Shown piece after piece: positions 26,344-35,461 of a stretch of DNA of 64,000 nucleotides. The stretch's first letter is position 1. Every line of letters starts with the position of its first letter. A model generated the notes under the pieces. That model was not told where the DNA came from and searched no databases. It was given only the letters and a program-made list of their open reading frames with translations. Origin of the DNA: Streptomyces sp. CC0208 (GTDB lineage Bacteria > Actinomycetota > Actinomycetes > Streptomycetales > Streptomycetaceae); NCBI RefSeq assembly GCF_003443735.1, contig NZ_CP031969.1, positions 9,114,001 to 9,178,000 on the forward strand, in the 5' to 3' direction. The translations under genes were made by a program, and so were the position numbers.

Positions 26344-27233
26344 ACTGGCCCTAACAAAGCCTTTGGACGTGGCGGTGGGTGATCAGGCAGACGGCGAGTC
26401 CGAGGAACGCTTCGTGGATGTCGTCGCGTCGTTCCCAGCGGATGCGCAGCCGGCGGAAGCCGTGCAGCCGCGAGATGGTCCGCTCGACGACCCAGCGGAA
26501 GGTGCCCAGGCCGGTGCCGTGTGGCTGGCCGCGTTCGGCGATCACCGGGCGAATGCCCCGCTCACGCAGGAGGCGGTGGTACTTGTCGTGGTCGTAGCCG
26601 CGGTCGGCGAAGAGCATGTCGGGTCGGCGTCGTGGCCGGCCCACGAGTCCCGCGACTGCTGGGATCTTGTCCAGCAGGGGCAGGAGTTGGGTGACGTCGT
26701 TGCGGTTGCCGCCGGTCAGCGACACGGCGAGCGGGATCCCTTGGCCGTCGGTGATGAGGTGGTGTTTGCTACCCGGGCGTGCGCGGTCGACCGGGCTGGG
26801 CCCGCTTTTGGGCCCCGGCGGGCGGCCCGGACGTGGGAGGAGTCGATCACCGCCCGGGACCAGTCCAGCTGGTTCTTCGAGCGCAGCTTGGTCAGCAGCA
26901 GCCGGTGCAGCTGGTCCCAGACACCGGCCTCGTTCCAGGCCGCCAGGCGGCGCCAGCAGGTCATGCCCGAGCCGAAACCGAGTTCCTGGGGCAGGTACTC
27001 CCACTGGATGCCGGTGTGCAGCACGAAACAGGATCCCGCACAGAGCCTGCCGGTCGGGCACCCGCGGCCAGCCCTCCACCTGCTTCGGCGGTGGCTCGGG
27101 CAGCAACGGTTCGATCAGCGACCACAGTTCGTCCGACACGATCCACGGCCGCGACTGACGCTTCCCCATGCGCGCACCAACGAGCGATCAAGCCGACAGT
27201 CACATGATCAACTCGCCTTTGTTAGAGCCAGTG
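26344..27233. mobile_element. IS5-family insertion sequence (about 0.89 kb)
   Basis: Near-perfect terminal inverted repeats are visible: ACTGGCCCTAACAAAG at 26344-26359 and its complement with one mismatch (ACTGGCTCTAACAAAG) at 27217-27232. Between them is one leftward transposase in two frames. The exact outer ends and target duplication are uncertain because the repeat may include duplicated target bases. Confidence 0.75.
26351..27169 (-). pseudogene. IS5-family transposase (two frames)
   Basis: The N-terminal part reads from 27169 (MGKRQSRPWIVSDELW) to CGILF. Near 27025 an extra T (CTGTTTC) shifts the frame; the middle, VLHTGIQWEYLPQELGFGSG to the DDE region VIDSSHVRAARRGPK, is in the next frame. 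At CCCAAAAGC near 26805 it returns to the first frame (SGPSPVDRARPG to MLFADRGYDHDKY and the C-terminus). The second shift looks like the programmed -1 site of two-ORF IS5 elements; the first looks like a disabling insertion or a base error. Related to the scrap at 10947-11110. Confidence 0.8.
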
Positions 27234-27305
27234 ATGGCATTCGGGTGAGGCCGGTAGGTCATTGCCGGTACGGTCGAGGCCTGAGCCCGCAGCCCGTCCT
27301 TCGGT

Positions 27306-27749
27306 GTGCTGTGCGAGGAGGCCACTCTGTTCCCGTTCGCTGCGATGATGGCCCGACTGGCCGAACCTGCCCTGAGCGACCTGCTGGAGCTGTCCAGGCG
27401 GCGCGGGGAGGCGAAGAGCGGTACGAATCCCTTGCTCGAAGCGACCGTCTCCATCGGGGGCGACAACGAGGTGTCCTACACGCGGGTCAGTCTGAAGCGG
27501 TCGTCCCCTGGTGCCACGGTGAAGATCTATGTGTACAGCTGGGACGTCAACCATGATCTGGCCCGCTACGTGGGCGGTGATCCCCCGCCGGACGAGGAGG
27601 ACGCATTGCTCCGGTCGCGCGGTCCTGTGAGCCCACACCGCAGCATCGGCAGTTGGCGTGTCGCCGAGGAACTCTGCAGGATGGTCGGCGGCACCGGCGT
27701 CACCAGGGGGGACGACGGTCTCGCGTATTTCTCTCTCACACTAAGTTGA
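27306..27749 (+). CDS. Hypothetical protein
   Basis: 147 codons with good GC3 bias: FPFAAMMARLAEPALSDLLE at the start, a beta-rich middle with VSYTRVSLKRSSPGATVKIY, and a C-terminal SWRVAEELCRMVGGTGV. No family recognised and no signal or membrane segment. It lies directly beyond the right end of the IS; the start is uncertain and the N-terminus may be truncated by that insertion. Confidence 0.45.
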   Translation: MLCEEATLFPFAAMMARLAEPALSDLLELSRRRGEAKSGTNPLLEATVSIGGDNEVSYTRVSLKRSSPGATVKIYVYSWDVNHDLARYVGGDPPPDEEDALLRSRGPVSPHRSIGSWRVAEELCRMVGGTGVTRGDDGLAYFSLTLS

Positions 27750-28273
27750 GCTTGTCGTTCAACGTCCGGCGGGTCCTGCGGGACGTGGCATTCTTCGGCA
27801 GTGCGACTTACTGATCGAGCAGGCCGCATCGGCCTGCGGCCGCTCGATACCAGCTTCCAGTGGCCAGCGGTGATCGCTGAGGGCCATGAACGGTCGGGCA
27901 GGCCGTAGGGCAGTGCCATCAGCACGTCCAGGCCGCCGCAGCCGTAATCGCTGGCCGACGGCCAAGCCGGTGGCGTGACGTCGTTCTGCTCTGCGTCGTC
28001 AATGTCGAGCTGGAGCTCCGCGACGCCGAAACCGGTAGCCGCAGGAGCTGTTGCGCACACCTCTCCTCCTCCTACAGGGCCAGGACGAGGGCCACAGCGC
28101 TGGCGACATCGCCCGACGCCGGGACATCCAAACAGCGCGCCCCAAATGTCCCGGCACAGGTCGCCACCCCGCTGCGAGCTCGGCGGTGAGCAGGGTTGGT
28201 TGCCGCTGCAGCACCGGCCGCCCTCGTAGCGACGACGGGCCATCGATGCGCAGGATTGAGAGGTCCCTCACTC
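27750..28273. other. Degenerate stretch with a leftward coding remnant
   Basis: The complement of about 27840-28070 is protein-like with GC-rich third positions (GFGVAELQLDIDDAEQND, then DVLMALPYGLPDRSWPS), without start, stop or recognisable family. The remainder holds nothing I can support. Confidence 0.35.
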
Positions 28274-28450
28274 ATGTCCGACGTCAACCGGCGCAGATCC
28301 CTCCAACTGGCGGGCGCCACCACCGCCTTCACGGCTCTGTCGAACAGCATCCAGCGCGCCGCCGCGCTCCCGGCCCACCACCGCACGGGGACGATCGAGG
28401 ACGTCGAGCACGTCGTCGTGCTGATGCAGGAGAACCGGTCCTTCGGCCAC
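28274..28450 (+). pseudogene. N-terminal fragment of a Tat-exported phospholipase C
   Basis: The first 58 or so codons match the start of bacterial non-haemolytic phospholipase C: a twin-arginine signal (NRRRSLQLAGATTAFTALS) and then EDVEHVVVLMQENRSFGH, the beginning of the catalytic domain (normally ENRSFDHYFG). After that the sequence no longer matches and the frame ends within about 35 codons. The catalytic domain is lost. Confidence 0.75.
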
Positions 28451-28638
28451 TTGTTCCTGCTCCGGCTCCAGCCGTGCGGCGACTACCGCCACCCTGTTCT
28501 GCACGAAGCTGGTCAGCGGACGGAGCCCGGTGAATACGGTCTTCGAAGTTGAGCGGTGCGGTGGCTCGGTCTACGGATGGGACGTCACAGTAGGTGTTGG
28601 GCCGGGGGGCTTGGCCCTGGATGCAAGATGCCCGGGCC

Positions 28639-28680
28639 CTGCGTGATCATTTATGTTCTCTCCGCAGAACGATCACGCAG
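28639..28680. repeat. 10-bp perfect inverted repeat with 22-bp spacer
   Basis: Arms CTGCGTGATC (28639-28648) and GATCACGCAG (28671-28680). It lies 70 bp past the stop of the TetR gene at 28749, so it may be a terminator-like hairpin for it, or the trace of a mobile element. Confidence 0.5.
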
Positions 28681-28748
28681 GAGTCATAAGCTTGCTTAAT
28701 CGACGGGCCCACCGGCCTTCTGCCTCAAGGCGGCGGTGAGGAGAACTG

Positions 28749-29399
28749 TCAGGGTTCCCCGGCATGTGTTTCGTCGGCAAGAAGGCCCAGCAGGATGATG
28801 TCGAGCGCCCCGGCGATGCGCTCGTGCAGGTCGAAGGGGGCCGGTTCCTCGCGGATCCAGCGCAGGATCGTCGAGAAGTAGCAGGCGGCCAGCAGTTGGC
28901 CGGCCTGATCGCGGTCGACGCCGGCCCTGATCTCCCCGCGTTGCCGCCCTTGCTCGACGATCCTGGCGAGTTCGTTTTCCAGAGACCGATCCTGCAGAAG
29001 GCTGCCGTACCGCGCGGAGGCGTCCATCAGGACGGTGGTCTCGGCGCGGGAGGCGACGTTGAGGTCGGCCATCGCCTTCAGGTAACGGCGCAGCCGGTCG
29101 CCGACCGGCAGGTCCTCGGCGTGCTGGGAGCCGAGGATCTCGTTGACGCGGGCGCGGCGGCGGACTCCCCATTCTTCAAGGAACCCGACCTTCTGTGAGA
29201 AGTGGTTGAAGACGGTGGCCCGGGCGACGTCGGCGGTTTCGGCGATCTGGTCCATGGTCGTCGCCTCGTACCCCTGGGTGACGAACAGGTGCAGCGCCGC
29301 GGCGTAGAGCTGGTCGCGCGCCTGCTGTCGCTTGCGTTCCCGCCGTCCGGCGGGCGGCGCTGCGGGCACGACTTCGACTCCGGCCTCCGGGATCTTCAT
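28749..29399 (-). CDS. TetR-family regulator of the second catabolic operon
   Basis: A 216-residue regulator. The N-terminal domain is clear: ARDQLYAAALHLFVTQGYEA, then TMDQIAETADVARATVFNHF with the recognition helix ending FNHF. The C-terminal domain is a typical ligand-binding helix bundle. I start at the ATG at 29397-29399. It is divergent from the MBL-MFS-FAH-Sco operon, and the 140-bp gap holds facing promoters and an inverted repeat, so local control is likely. Confidence 0.85.
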   Translation of the reverse strand: MKIPEAGVEVVPAAPPAGRRERKRQQARDQLYAAALHLFVTQGYEATTMDQIAETADVARATVFNHFSQKVGFLEEWGVRRRARVNEILGSQHAEDLPVGDRLRRYLKAMADLNVASRAETTVLMDASARYGSLLQDRSLENELARIVEQGRQRGEIRAGVDRDQAGQLLAACYFSTILRWIREEPAPFDLHERIAGALDIILLGLLADETHAGEP

Positions 29400-29431
29400 G
29401 GCCTCCAGTACAGCACATGGCTGCACGGGTA

Positions 29432-29485
29432 TTGACGCCTCCACACGACCTTCTTAGATTGTCACCCATTGATGGACCCCAGTCC
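29432..29485 (+). promoter_or_regulatory. Promoter and probable TetR operator of the second catabolic operon
   Basis: TTGACG (29432-29437), a 17-bp spacer and TAGATT (29455-29460) make a good sigma-70-type promoter toward the MBL gene. Just downstream is GGACCCCAGTCC (29474-29485), an inverted repeat with 4-bp arms. On the other strand TTGGAC with an 18-bp spacer and GACAAT could serve the TetR gene, so one bound repressor could block both. Confidence 0.55.
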
Positions 29486-29536
29486 AATAATGTACCTAGG
29501 TCTCGCTATTTGATGCGGGGCGAAACAGGAGGCAAC

Positions 29537-30769
29537 GTGGCTTCCGTGGCATCCCGAACAGGATGTGTCGAGCTCGGACACGGCTGTTACGCCTGGATCG
29601 CGGACACTGTCGGATGGGGCATGAGCAACGCCGGGCTGATCACCGGCGGGGGCGAGTCACTGCTCGTCGACACCCTCTACGACCTGCGGCTGACCAAGAA
29701 CATGCTCGACGCGCTGACGCCACTGACCGCCACCGCGCCCATCGCCACCGTGGTCAACACCCACGGCAACGGCGACCACTGGTTCGGCAACCAGCTCGTG
29801 GCTCACGCCGAGATCATCGCGGCCCGCGGGTCCGTGGCCGACATGCGTCAGGTGGGTCCGGCCGAGATGCTGGCACTGACCGGCATGGACAGCCCCGCCG
29901 GACACTTCGCGCGACGGATCTTCGGCCGCTTCGACTACACCGGCATCGAACCCGCCCTCCCGAACCGGATCTTCGACGGCGAGACAGTCCTGGACATCGG
30001 CGGCACCGAGGTCCGCCTCATCGACGTGGGACCCGCGCACAGCGCCAGCGACACGATCGTGCACGTGCCGCAGGCCCGGACCGTCTACACCGGCGACATC
30101 GTCTTCGCCGGAGCAGCGCCGATCGTCTGGCACGGCCCCTTCGCCCACTGGCTCGCCGCCTGCGACCTGCTGCTGGGCCTCGACGCGGACACCGTCGTGC
30201 CCGGCCACGGCCCCGTCACCACCAAACAGGCGGTCCGTGAGATCCGCGACTACCTGGAATACGTCCATGAGCAGGCCACCGCCCGGTTCACCGCCGGTAT
30301 GCCGGTCATGGACGCGGCCTGCGACATCCGCCTCGGCCGCTTCGCGGACCTGCACGAGAGTGAACGCCTGGCCGTCAACGTGCACACCGTCTACCGGGAG
30401 CTCGACCCCAGCCTGCCCCCGCTCGACGGCCCCGGGCTGTTCGGCTGCATGGCCGAGCTCTGCCCCGCCTCTGACGACGCCCCACCCTCCGCCGACCGGC
30501 GCACCGCCCCTTCCGGTGCGTACTCCTCGCCGTCCCCTCGGGCCATACGTCCCGCCAAACCCTGCAAGGAGGAGACATGGTCTCCGCCCCCTCCTACGAC
30601 CCATCCGCCGCCCCGTCGCCAGATGCCACACCGGCCTCTACGGCACGCCACACCCGCACGATCATCGCCGGCTGTCTGGCCGTCTGCCTGGCCCAGATCG
30701 GACTGGTCCTGCCCGCCGCGATCAACGGCGTCATGCAGCGCACCCTCCACGCGTCCGGCGGAGAACTGA
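29537..30769 (+). CDS. Metallo-beta-lactamase-fold hydrolase
   Basis: 410 codons from GTG 29537 (AGGAGG upstream). The MBL core covers about residues 1-300: VVNTHGNGDHWFGN carries the metal motif with Asn in place of the second His, then GPAHSASDTIVH, YTGDIVF and VVPGHGPV. The last 90 or so residues are low-complexity Pro/Ser/Arg, and the final 193 bp overlap the MFS gene in another frame, which suggests the native stop was lost by a small indel near 30450-30560. First gene of the operon; role probably hydrolysis of a lactone, thioester or ester linked to the pathway. Confidence 0.75.
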   Translation: MASVASRTGCVELGHGCYAWIADTVGWGMSNAGLITGGGESLLVDTLYDLRLTKNMLDALTPLTATAPIATVVNTHGNGDHWFGNQLVAHAEIIAARGSVADMRQVGPAEMLALTGMDSPAGHFARRIFGRFDYTGIEPALPNRIFDGETVLDIGGTEVRLIDVGPAHSASDTIVHVPQARTVYTGDIVFAGAAPIVWHGPFAHWLAACDLLLGLDADTVVPGHGPVTTKQAVREIRDYLEYVHEQATARFTAGMPVMDAACDIRLGRFADLHESERLAVNVHTVYRELDPSLPPLDGPGLFGCMAELCPASDDAPPSADRRTAPSGAYSSPSPRAIRPAKPCKEETWSPPPPTTHPPPRRQMPHRPLRHATPARSSPAVWPSAWPRSDWSCPPRSTASCSAPSTRPAEN

Positions 30770-32178
30770 CCTGGATCAGTGACGCCTTCCTGGTGCCCGC
30801 CGCCGTCCTCGCGCTGACCTTCGGCGTCGTGGGCGACCTGTACGGCCGCAAGAAACTGGTGGTGGGCGCGGCACTGGTGTCCGCCGTCGGCTACCTGGTG
30901 TCCGCCACCTCGGACTCGGCAGCCCAGCTGATCACCGGTCAGGCGATCTCCGGCATCGGAGCCGCCGCGCTCTTCCCCGCCTCCCTGTCCATGATCACCG
31001 CGGTCACGACCACCCCGGCCGCACGGGCCAAGGGGCTGGCCTCCTGGACCACGGCACTGTCGCTCGGCGCCTTCCTCGCCCCCCTGATGTCCGGCGGGAT
31101 CGTCGAACACGCTTCCTTCCAGTGGGCGTTCGGCGTGACCGGCGTGCTCGCCGTGATCACCGCGTTGGGTGCCTGGCTGCTGGCCACAGAGTCCAGTGCC
31201 CCCGAGGGCCGCTCGCTCGACTGGCCGGGCCAGATCGCCATTGCCGTGGCCATGCTCGCCCTGCTGTACGGCATCATCCAGGGCCCCTCCGACGGCTGGA
31301 GCTCGACACCCGTCGTCGCGTCCTTCGTCGCCTTCGCCGTGTTCATCGTCGCGTTCGTGCTGGTGGAGAGCCGCAGCGCGGCCCCGATGCTGCGCCTGGA
31401 GCTGTTCCGCATCCCGGCCTTCGCCGCGTCGGCCGGGATGGCGGTGATCGGCATGTTCGGCTTCCTCGGCGGCGCGTACGACCTGAGCATCCGCCTCGGC
31501 GTCATTCAGCACCAGAGCCCCTTCCAGGCCGCAGTGCCCTTCCTGATCATCCAGGGCGTCACCCCGCTCATCTGGCCGCTGCTGGTCCGCCTGCTGCACC
31601 GGGTGGGCCCCGGCCCCATGCTCGTCACCGGGTTCGTCTCACTGGCTGGAGCCCAACTGTGGCTGCGGGCGGTGCCGATCCACGAAAGCGGCCTGATCCC
31701 CCTGCTCGGGCCGCTGGTGCTCAACGGTGTCGGCTTCGGTCTGGTCGTCGCCGCGCTCACCGCCGCGGCCGTGAACGTCGTACCGCCCAAGCTGACCGGC
31801 ATGGCGGGCGCCACCACCAGCCTGGTCCGCGACCTCGGCCAGACCCTCGGCCCCGCCATCGTCGGCGCCGTCGCCCTCGGCATGGCCGCACGTCAAATCA
31901 CCGGCAGCCTTGCCGACGCGGGCCTGACCCCCAAGGAGCACGGCATCGCCTCCACCGTCCTGCACGAGGGCGGCCCGCTCGCGCTGCACACCGCCGACCT
32001 CGGCCCCCTCAGCGCCAAGCTCGCTCCGTACACCACGGAGGCACTTGCCCGCGGCTACAACAACGGACTGATCCTCACCGCCGTCGCCTGTCTGTCCGCC
32101 GCTGTGATCGCCGCCGTCTTCGTCGGCTTCCGACCCAGCGGCACGCGGCCGGCCGAGGCGGAAGGGAGCACGGCGTGA
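30577..32178 (+). CDS. MFS transporter, DHA2 (14-TM) family
   Basis: A 533-residue membrane protein with about 14 hydrophobic segments. Motif A is GVVGDLYGRKKLVVGA (near residue 86); motif C-type glycine-rich helices follow. DHA2 members are mostly proton-driven exporters of drugs or lipophilic compounds, and some sit in catabolic operons. ATG at 30577 has AAGGAGGAG upstream. Its stop overlaps the GTG of the next gene (GTGA), so the two are translationally coupled. Confidence 0.88.
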   Translation: MVSAPSYDPSAAPSPDATPASTARHTRTIIAGCLAVCLAQIGLVLPAAINGVMQRTLHASGGELTWISDAFLVPAAVLALTFGVVGDLYGRKKLVVGAALVSAVGYLVSATSDSAAQLITGQAISGIGAAALFPASLSMITAVTTTPAARAKGLASWTTALSLGAFLAPLMSGGIVEHASFQWAFGVTGVLAVITALGAWLLATESSAPEGRSLDWPGQIAIAVAMLALLYGIIQGPSDGWSSTPVVASFVAFAVFIVAFVLVESRSAAPMLRLELFRIPAFAASAGMAVIGMFGFLGGAYDLSIRLGVIQHQSPFQAAVPFLIIQGVTPLIWPLLVRLLHRVGPGPMLVTGFVSLAGAQLWLRAVPIHESGLIPLLGPLVLNGVGFGLVVAALTAAAVNVVPPKLTGMAGATTSLVRDLGQTLGPAIVGAVALGMAARQITGSLADAGLTPKEHGIASTVLHEGGPLALHTADLGPLSAKLAPYTTEALARGYNNGLILTAVACLSAAVIAAVFVGFRPSGTRPAEAEGSTA

Positions 32179-33119
32179 AGTTCGCGACCTTCGTCCACGA
32201 CGGGAAATGGCAGTCGGGACTCGTCGCCGACGGTCAGGTCCACCCGTTCGAATACCCCGTCGAACTGCTGGACCTGATCGCGGAGGGCGAGCAGTCCCTG
32301 CGCGGGGCGGGTGAACGCGCCCTGACCGGCTCCCTGCCGGTGCCCCTGGCCGACGTACGGCTGCTGCCACCGCTGCGACCGCCGACCGTACGCGACTACA
32401 TGACCTTCGAGGCCCACGTCGCGGGCATCGCCCAGGGATACGGCGACACCGTGCCCGACGAGTGGTACGAAGCCCCCGCGTTCTACTTCACCAACCCGTA
32501 CTCGGTGATCGGCGCCCACGACGACGTGCCGGTACCGCCGGGTTGCGCACGCTTCGACTTCGAACTCGAAGTTGCCGCCGTCATCGGCAAGCCCGGCCGG
32601 GACCTGCCCCCCGACCAGGCACGCGAGCACATCCTCGGCTACACGATCCTCAACGACTGGTCCGCCCGCGACCTCCAGGGCCGCGAGATGAAGGTCAAAC
32701 TCGGCCCGGCCAAGGGCAAGGACACGGCAACCACCCTCGGCCCCTGGCTCGTCACCGCCGACGAACTCGAACCCCACCGCAACCCGGAAGGCTTCCTCGA
32801 CCTCACCCTGACCGTCCAGGTCAACGGCGAGACCGTCGGCCAGGACCGACTGGCCAACATGGCCTGGACGTTCGAGGAGATGGCGGCGTACGCCTCCCGC
32901 GGCACCTGGATCCGCCCCGGCGACGTCCTGGGCTCCGGCACCTGCGGCAACGGCGGCTGCCTGGCCGAACTCTGGGGCCGCAACGGCCTCCTCGAACCCC
33001 CGCCCCTCGCCCCCGGCGACACGGTCACCATGACAGTCGAGGGCATCGGTGCCATCAGCAACACCGTCGTCGAGGGCGTCGCCCCAATCCGTCTGCCACC
33101 TGCCCGCAGCAGCCGATGA
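32175..33119 (+). CDS. Fumarylacetoacetate-hydrolase-family enzyme
   Basis: A 314-residue FAH-family protein: RDYMTFEAHV, then the metal-ligand segment FDFELEVAAVIGKPGRD, TILNDWSARDLQ and GSGTCGNGGC. FAH enzymes split acylpyruvates; the true FAH product pair is fumarate and acetoacetate. The following CoA-transferase genes, which activate acetoacetate, make a C-C hydrolysis that releases acetoacetate or a similar 3-oxoacid the most economical reading. GTG at 32175 is coupled to the MFS stop. Confidence 0.82.
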   Translation: MKFATFVHDGKWQSGLVADGQVHPFEYPVELLDLIAEGEQSLRGAGERALTGSLPVPLADVRLLPPLRPPTVRDYMTFEAHVAGIAQGYGDTVPDEWYEAPAFYFTNPYSVIGAHDDVPVPPGCARFDFELEVAAVIGKPGRDLPPDQAREHILGYTILNDWSARDLQGREMKVKLGPAKGKDTATTLGPWLVTADELEPHRNPEGFLDLTLTVQVNGETVGQDRLANMAWTFEEMAAYASRGTWIRPGDVLGSGTCGNGGCLAELWGRNGLLEPPPLAPGDTVTMTVEGIGAISNTVVEGVAPIRLPPARSSR

Positions 33120-33184
33120 CCACCGCGCGCTGAGCTCTGGCACCACCCCGGTGCCGGACACCCCATCCGGCACCGGAGAAAGGC

Positions 33185-33959
33185 ATGAACAACGTGGACA
33201 AAGTCATGGCCTGGGCCGCCGACGCGGTCGTCGACATACCGGAAGGGACCTCGCTGGCGGTGGGCGGCTTCGGGCTGTGCGGTATCCCCACCGTGCTCAT
33301 CGGCGCCCTGCTCGCGCAGGGCGCCGGCGGCCTGCGTGTGGTCTCCGACAACTGCGGCGTGGACGGCCAGGGGCTCGGCATCCTGCTGGCGGCCGGCCGC
33401 ATCGCCCGGGTGACCGGCTCCTACGTCGGGGAGAACAAGGAGTTCGCCCGCCAGTACCTCGCCGGTGAACTGGAAGTGGAACTCACCCCGCAGGGCACCC
33501 TCGCCGAACGGCTTCGCGCCGGCGGCACCGGCATTCCCGCCTTCTACAACCCCGGCCGGGGTCGGCACCCAGGTCGCCGAGGGCGGACTGCCCTGGCGCT
33601 ACGGCCCCGACGGCAGCGTCGCGGTGGCCTCCCCGCCCAAGGAGACGCGAAAGTTCCGCGGCCGGACGTACGTCCTGGAGGAGGCCATCACCACCGACTT
33701 CGCCCTCGTACGGGCCGCCCGCGGCGACCGCCACGGCAACCTCGTCTTCCACCACAGCGCCGCCAACTTCAACCCCCTCGCGGCCATGGCCGGACGGACC
33801 ACCATCGCCGAGGTCGAGGAACTCGTCGAACCCGGCGCCATCGACCCCGACGCCGTCCACCTGCCCGGCATCTACGTCGACCGGATCGTGGGCCCCGTCC
33901 TCGCCGACGACAAAGGCATCGAGAGGCGCACCGTCCGCACGCGTGAGGAGCAGCACTGA
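33185..33959 (+). pseudogene. scoA: 3-oxoacid CoA-transferase subunit A with one frameshift
   Basis: The first 120 or so codons are a normal subunit A ([20 protein letters not shown], then [13 protein letters not shown], and [10 protein letters not shown]). At TACAACCCCGG near 33549 one extra base shifts the frame; the rest ([20 protein letters not shown] through [20 protein letters not shown]) continues in the next frame to a TGA at 33957-33959. Restoring one base gives a full-length subunit, so this may be a recent mutation or a base error. The stop overlaps the ATG of subunit B. Confidence 0.82.
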
Positions 33960-34609
33960 TGGCCTGGACCCGCGACCAGATGGCGGCCCGCGCCGCACGC
34001 GAACTGCCCGACGGCTCCTACGTCAACCTGGGCACCGGACTGCCCACCCTCATCCCCAGCCACCTCCCGCCCGGCATCCATGTGGTTCTACACTCGGAGA
34101 ACGGCATCCTGGGCACCGGCCCCTACCCCTACGACGACGAGGTCGACCCCGACCTGATCAACGCGGGCAAAAAGACCGTCACCGTGCTGTCCGGCGCCGC
34201 GTTCTTCGACTCAGCACAGTCCTTCGGAATGATCCGCGGCGGCCGCATCGACGTCGCCGTGCTGGGCGGCATGCAGGTCTCCGCGGCCGGTGACCTCGCC
34301 AACTGGACCGTACCCGGCAAGACGATCAAAGGCATGGGCGGTGCCATGGACCTGGTGCACGGCGCCCGCAAGGTCATCTTCCTCATGGAGCACACCGCCA
34401 AGGACGGCTCCCCGAAGATCGTCGATGAGTGCACCCTCCCGCTGACCGGGCGCGCCTGCGTCCACCGCGTCATCACCGACCTCGCCGTCCTCGACATCAC
34501 GGCCGACGGCCTGTCCCTGGTAGAACTCGCCCCTGAAGTGTCCCTCTCGGACGTTCGCGAGCGCACCGAACCGGAGGTGGGAATGGCACTCTCCGTCCCC
34601 CACGGCTGA
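33959..34609 (+). CDS. scoB: 3-oxoacid CoA-transferase subunit B
   Basis: A 216-residue subunit B. Family features are [16 protein letters not shown], the catalytic Glu47 in [23 protein letters not shown] and [16 protein letters not shown]. With subunit A it moves CoA between succinyl-CoA and a 3-oxoacid such as acetoacetate. It begins within the subunit A stop codon (TGATG), so output depends on translation of the frameshifted upstream gene. Last gene of the operon. Confidence 0.9.
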   Translation: MAWTRDQMAARAARELPDGSYVNLGTGLPTLIPSHLPPGIHVVLHSENGILGTGPYPYDDEVDPDLINAGKKTVTVLSGAAFFDSAQSFGMIRGGRIDVAVLGGMQVSAAGDLANWTVPGKTIKGMGGAMDLVHGARKVIFLMEHTAKDGSPKIVDECTLPLTGRACVHRVITDLAVLDITADGLSLVELAPEVSLSDVRERTEPEVGMALSVPHG

Positions 34610-34758
34610 CTCCGCCACCAGGAAGAACCTCCGAATGTGTCCTGTCCTCACCCGACCCCTTCAGCAGGCAGCGGCTCACCGGGGCCGACTGGCGCCGCTT
34701 CCTCCATATACCGGAGGGACCGCGGCCGTCGGCGGACTGATGTGTACTGGGACCACGA

Positions 34759-34787
34759 AGGCCCTCCCGTCCGCCGGACGGGGCCTA
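34759..34787 (-). terminator. Hairpin terminator beyond the tRNA fragment
   Basis: The arms AGGCCCTCCCGTCCG and CGGACGGGGCCT pair with a three-base bulge. Read leftward it lies about 20 bp past the acceptor end of the tRNA fragment and could be that tRNA's own terminator; read rightward it could end the scoB transcript. Confidence 0.5.
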
Positions 34788-34805
34788 TGACCAGGCGTTT
34801 TTCTG

Positions 34806-34842
34806 TGCCCCGGCAGGTTTCGAACCTGCAACACCCGCTTCG
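34806..34842 (-). tRNA. 3' fragment of a tRNA gene (T-arm and acceptor half only)
   Basis: Read leftward the sequence has a perfect T-arm (GCAGG, loop TTCGAAA, CCTGC) followed by CGGGGCA, a normal 3' acceptor half. The 5' acceptor half, D-arm and anticodon arm cannot be folded from the upstream bases, which instead run into a transposase remnant. tRNA 3' ends are common attachment sites for integrating elements, so this may be an old att site. The isoacceptor cannot be named. Confidence 0.5.
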
Positions 34843-34849
34843 AGCGATA

Positions 34850-35340
34850 CGACGGTGTTGCTCGGTTTCGGCGGGGCGTCCGTCGCCCGGGGCGAGCGGC
34901 TGGCGGATGGGAGATGCCGAGTCCGCTCGGTCACGGCCGATGAGAGGGCCCGGGCCTGCCCGGTCTGCGGAGTCTTCGCCACCCGGGTGAAGGGCTCCGC
35001 GACCACCCGGCCCCGCGATCTGCCGTACGGCGTGAGCGGACTGGAGTTCCGTCGGCACAGGCGTCGCTGGTGGTGCCGGGAGCCCGGCTGCTGCGCCGGT
35101 CCTTCACCGAGCGGGTCCCGCAGCTACCGGCCGGCGCGCGGATCACCGTGCGACTGCGCGGTGCCGCCGGGCGGCGAATACGCGACGCCGCCTCCACAGT
35201 CATCGAGGCCGCCCGGGATCTGCACCTGTCCTGGCCGACCGTGATGGACGCCTTCCGCGCCCGCCGCACGCGAGGTGATCGAGGCACCGCTGCCCGAGGT
35301 GCCTGCCTACCCGTACGGACGGCCGTCGGCCTGCTGGCCG
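34850..35340 (+). pseudogene. N-terminal part of an ISL3-family transposase, frameshifted
   Basis: The rightward frame begins VLLGFGGASVARGERLADG with the zinc pair ACPVCGVFATRVKG and RRWWCREPGC. It shifts near 35085 to RSFTERVPQLPAGARITVRL and DLHLSWPTVMDAFRAR, and again near 35270 to REVIEAPLPEVP. It stops before the DDE catalytic domain. Three frames and a missing C-terminus show a dead element. Confidence 0.75.
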
Positions 35341-35461
35341 GCCAGGGCCCCGCGCGCCAGGAAGTGGTGCCTGACGTCTCGTCCCGGAGATGGAAAGCCC
35401 CGATCGCCCAGCACCTGACTTCCCTGCCATCCATCCTGGACACATGACGTCCAGCGACCTC

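Noticed and set aside
33041-33184. Separate transcription unit for scoAB
   Set aside because: The 65-bp gap after the FAH-family gene holds a ribosome site but no convincing promoter or terminator, so I keep the genes in one operon.
34790-34875. Complete tRNA gene on the complement
   Set aside because: Only the T-arm and 3' acceptor half fold. A GCCCCG upstream could pair with the acceptor, but no D-arm or 5-bp anticodon stem with 7-base loop can be formed between them.
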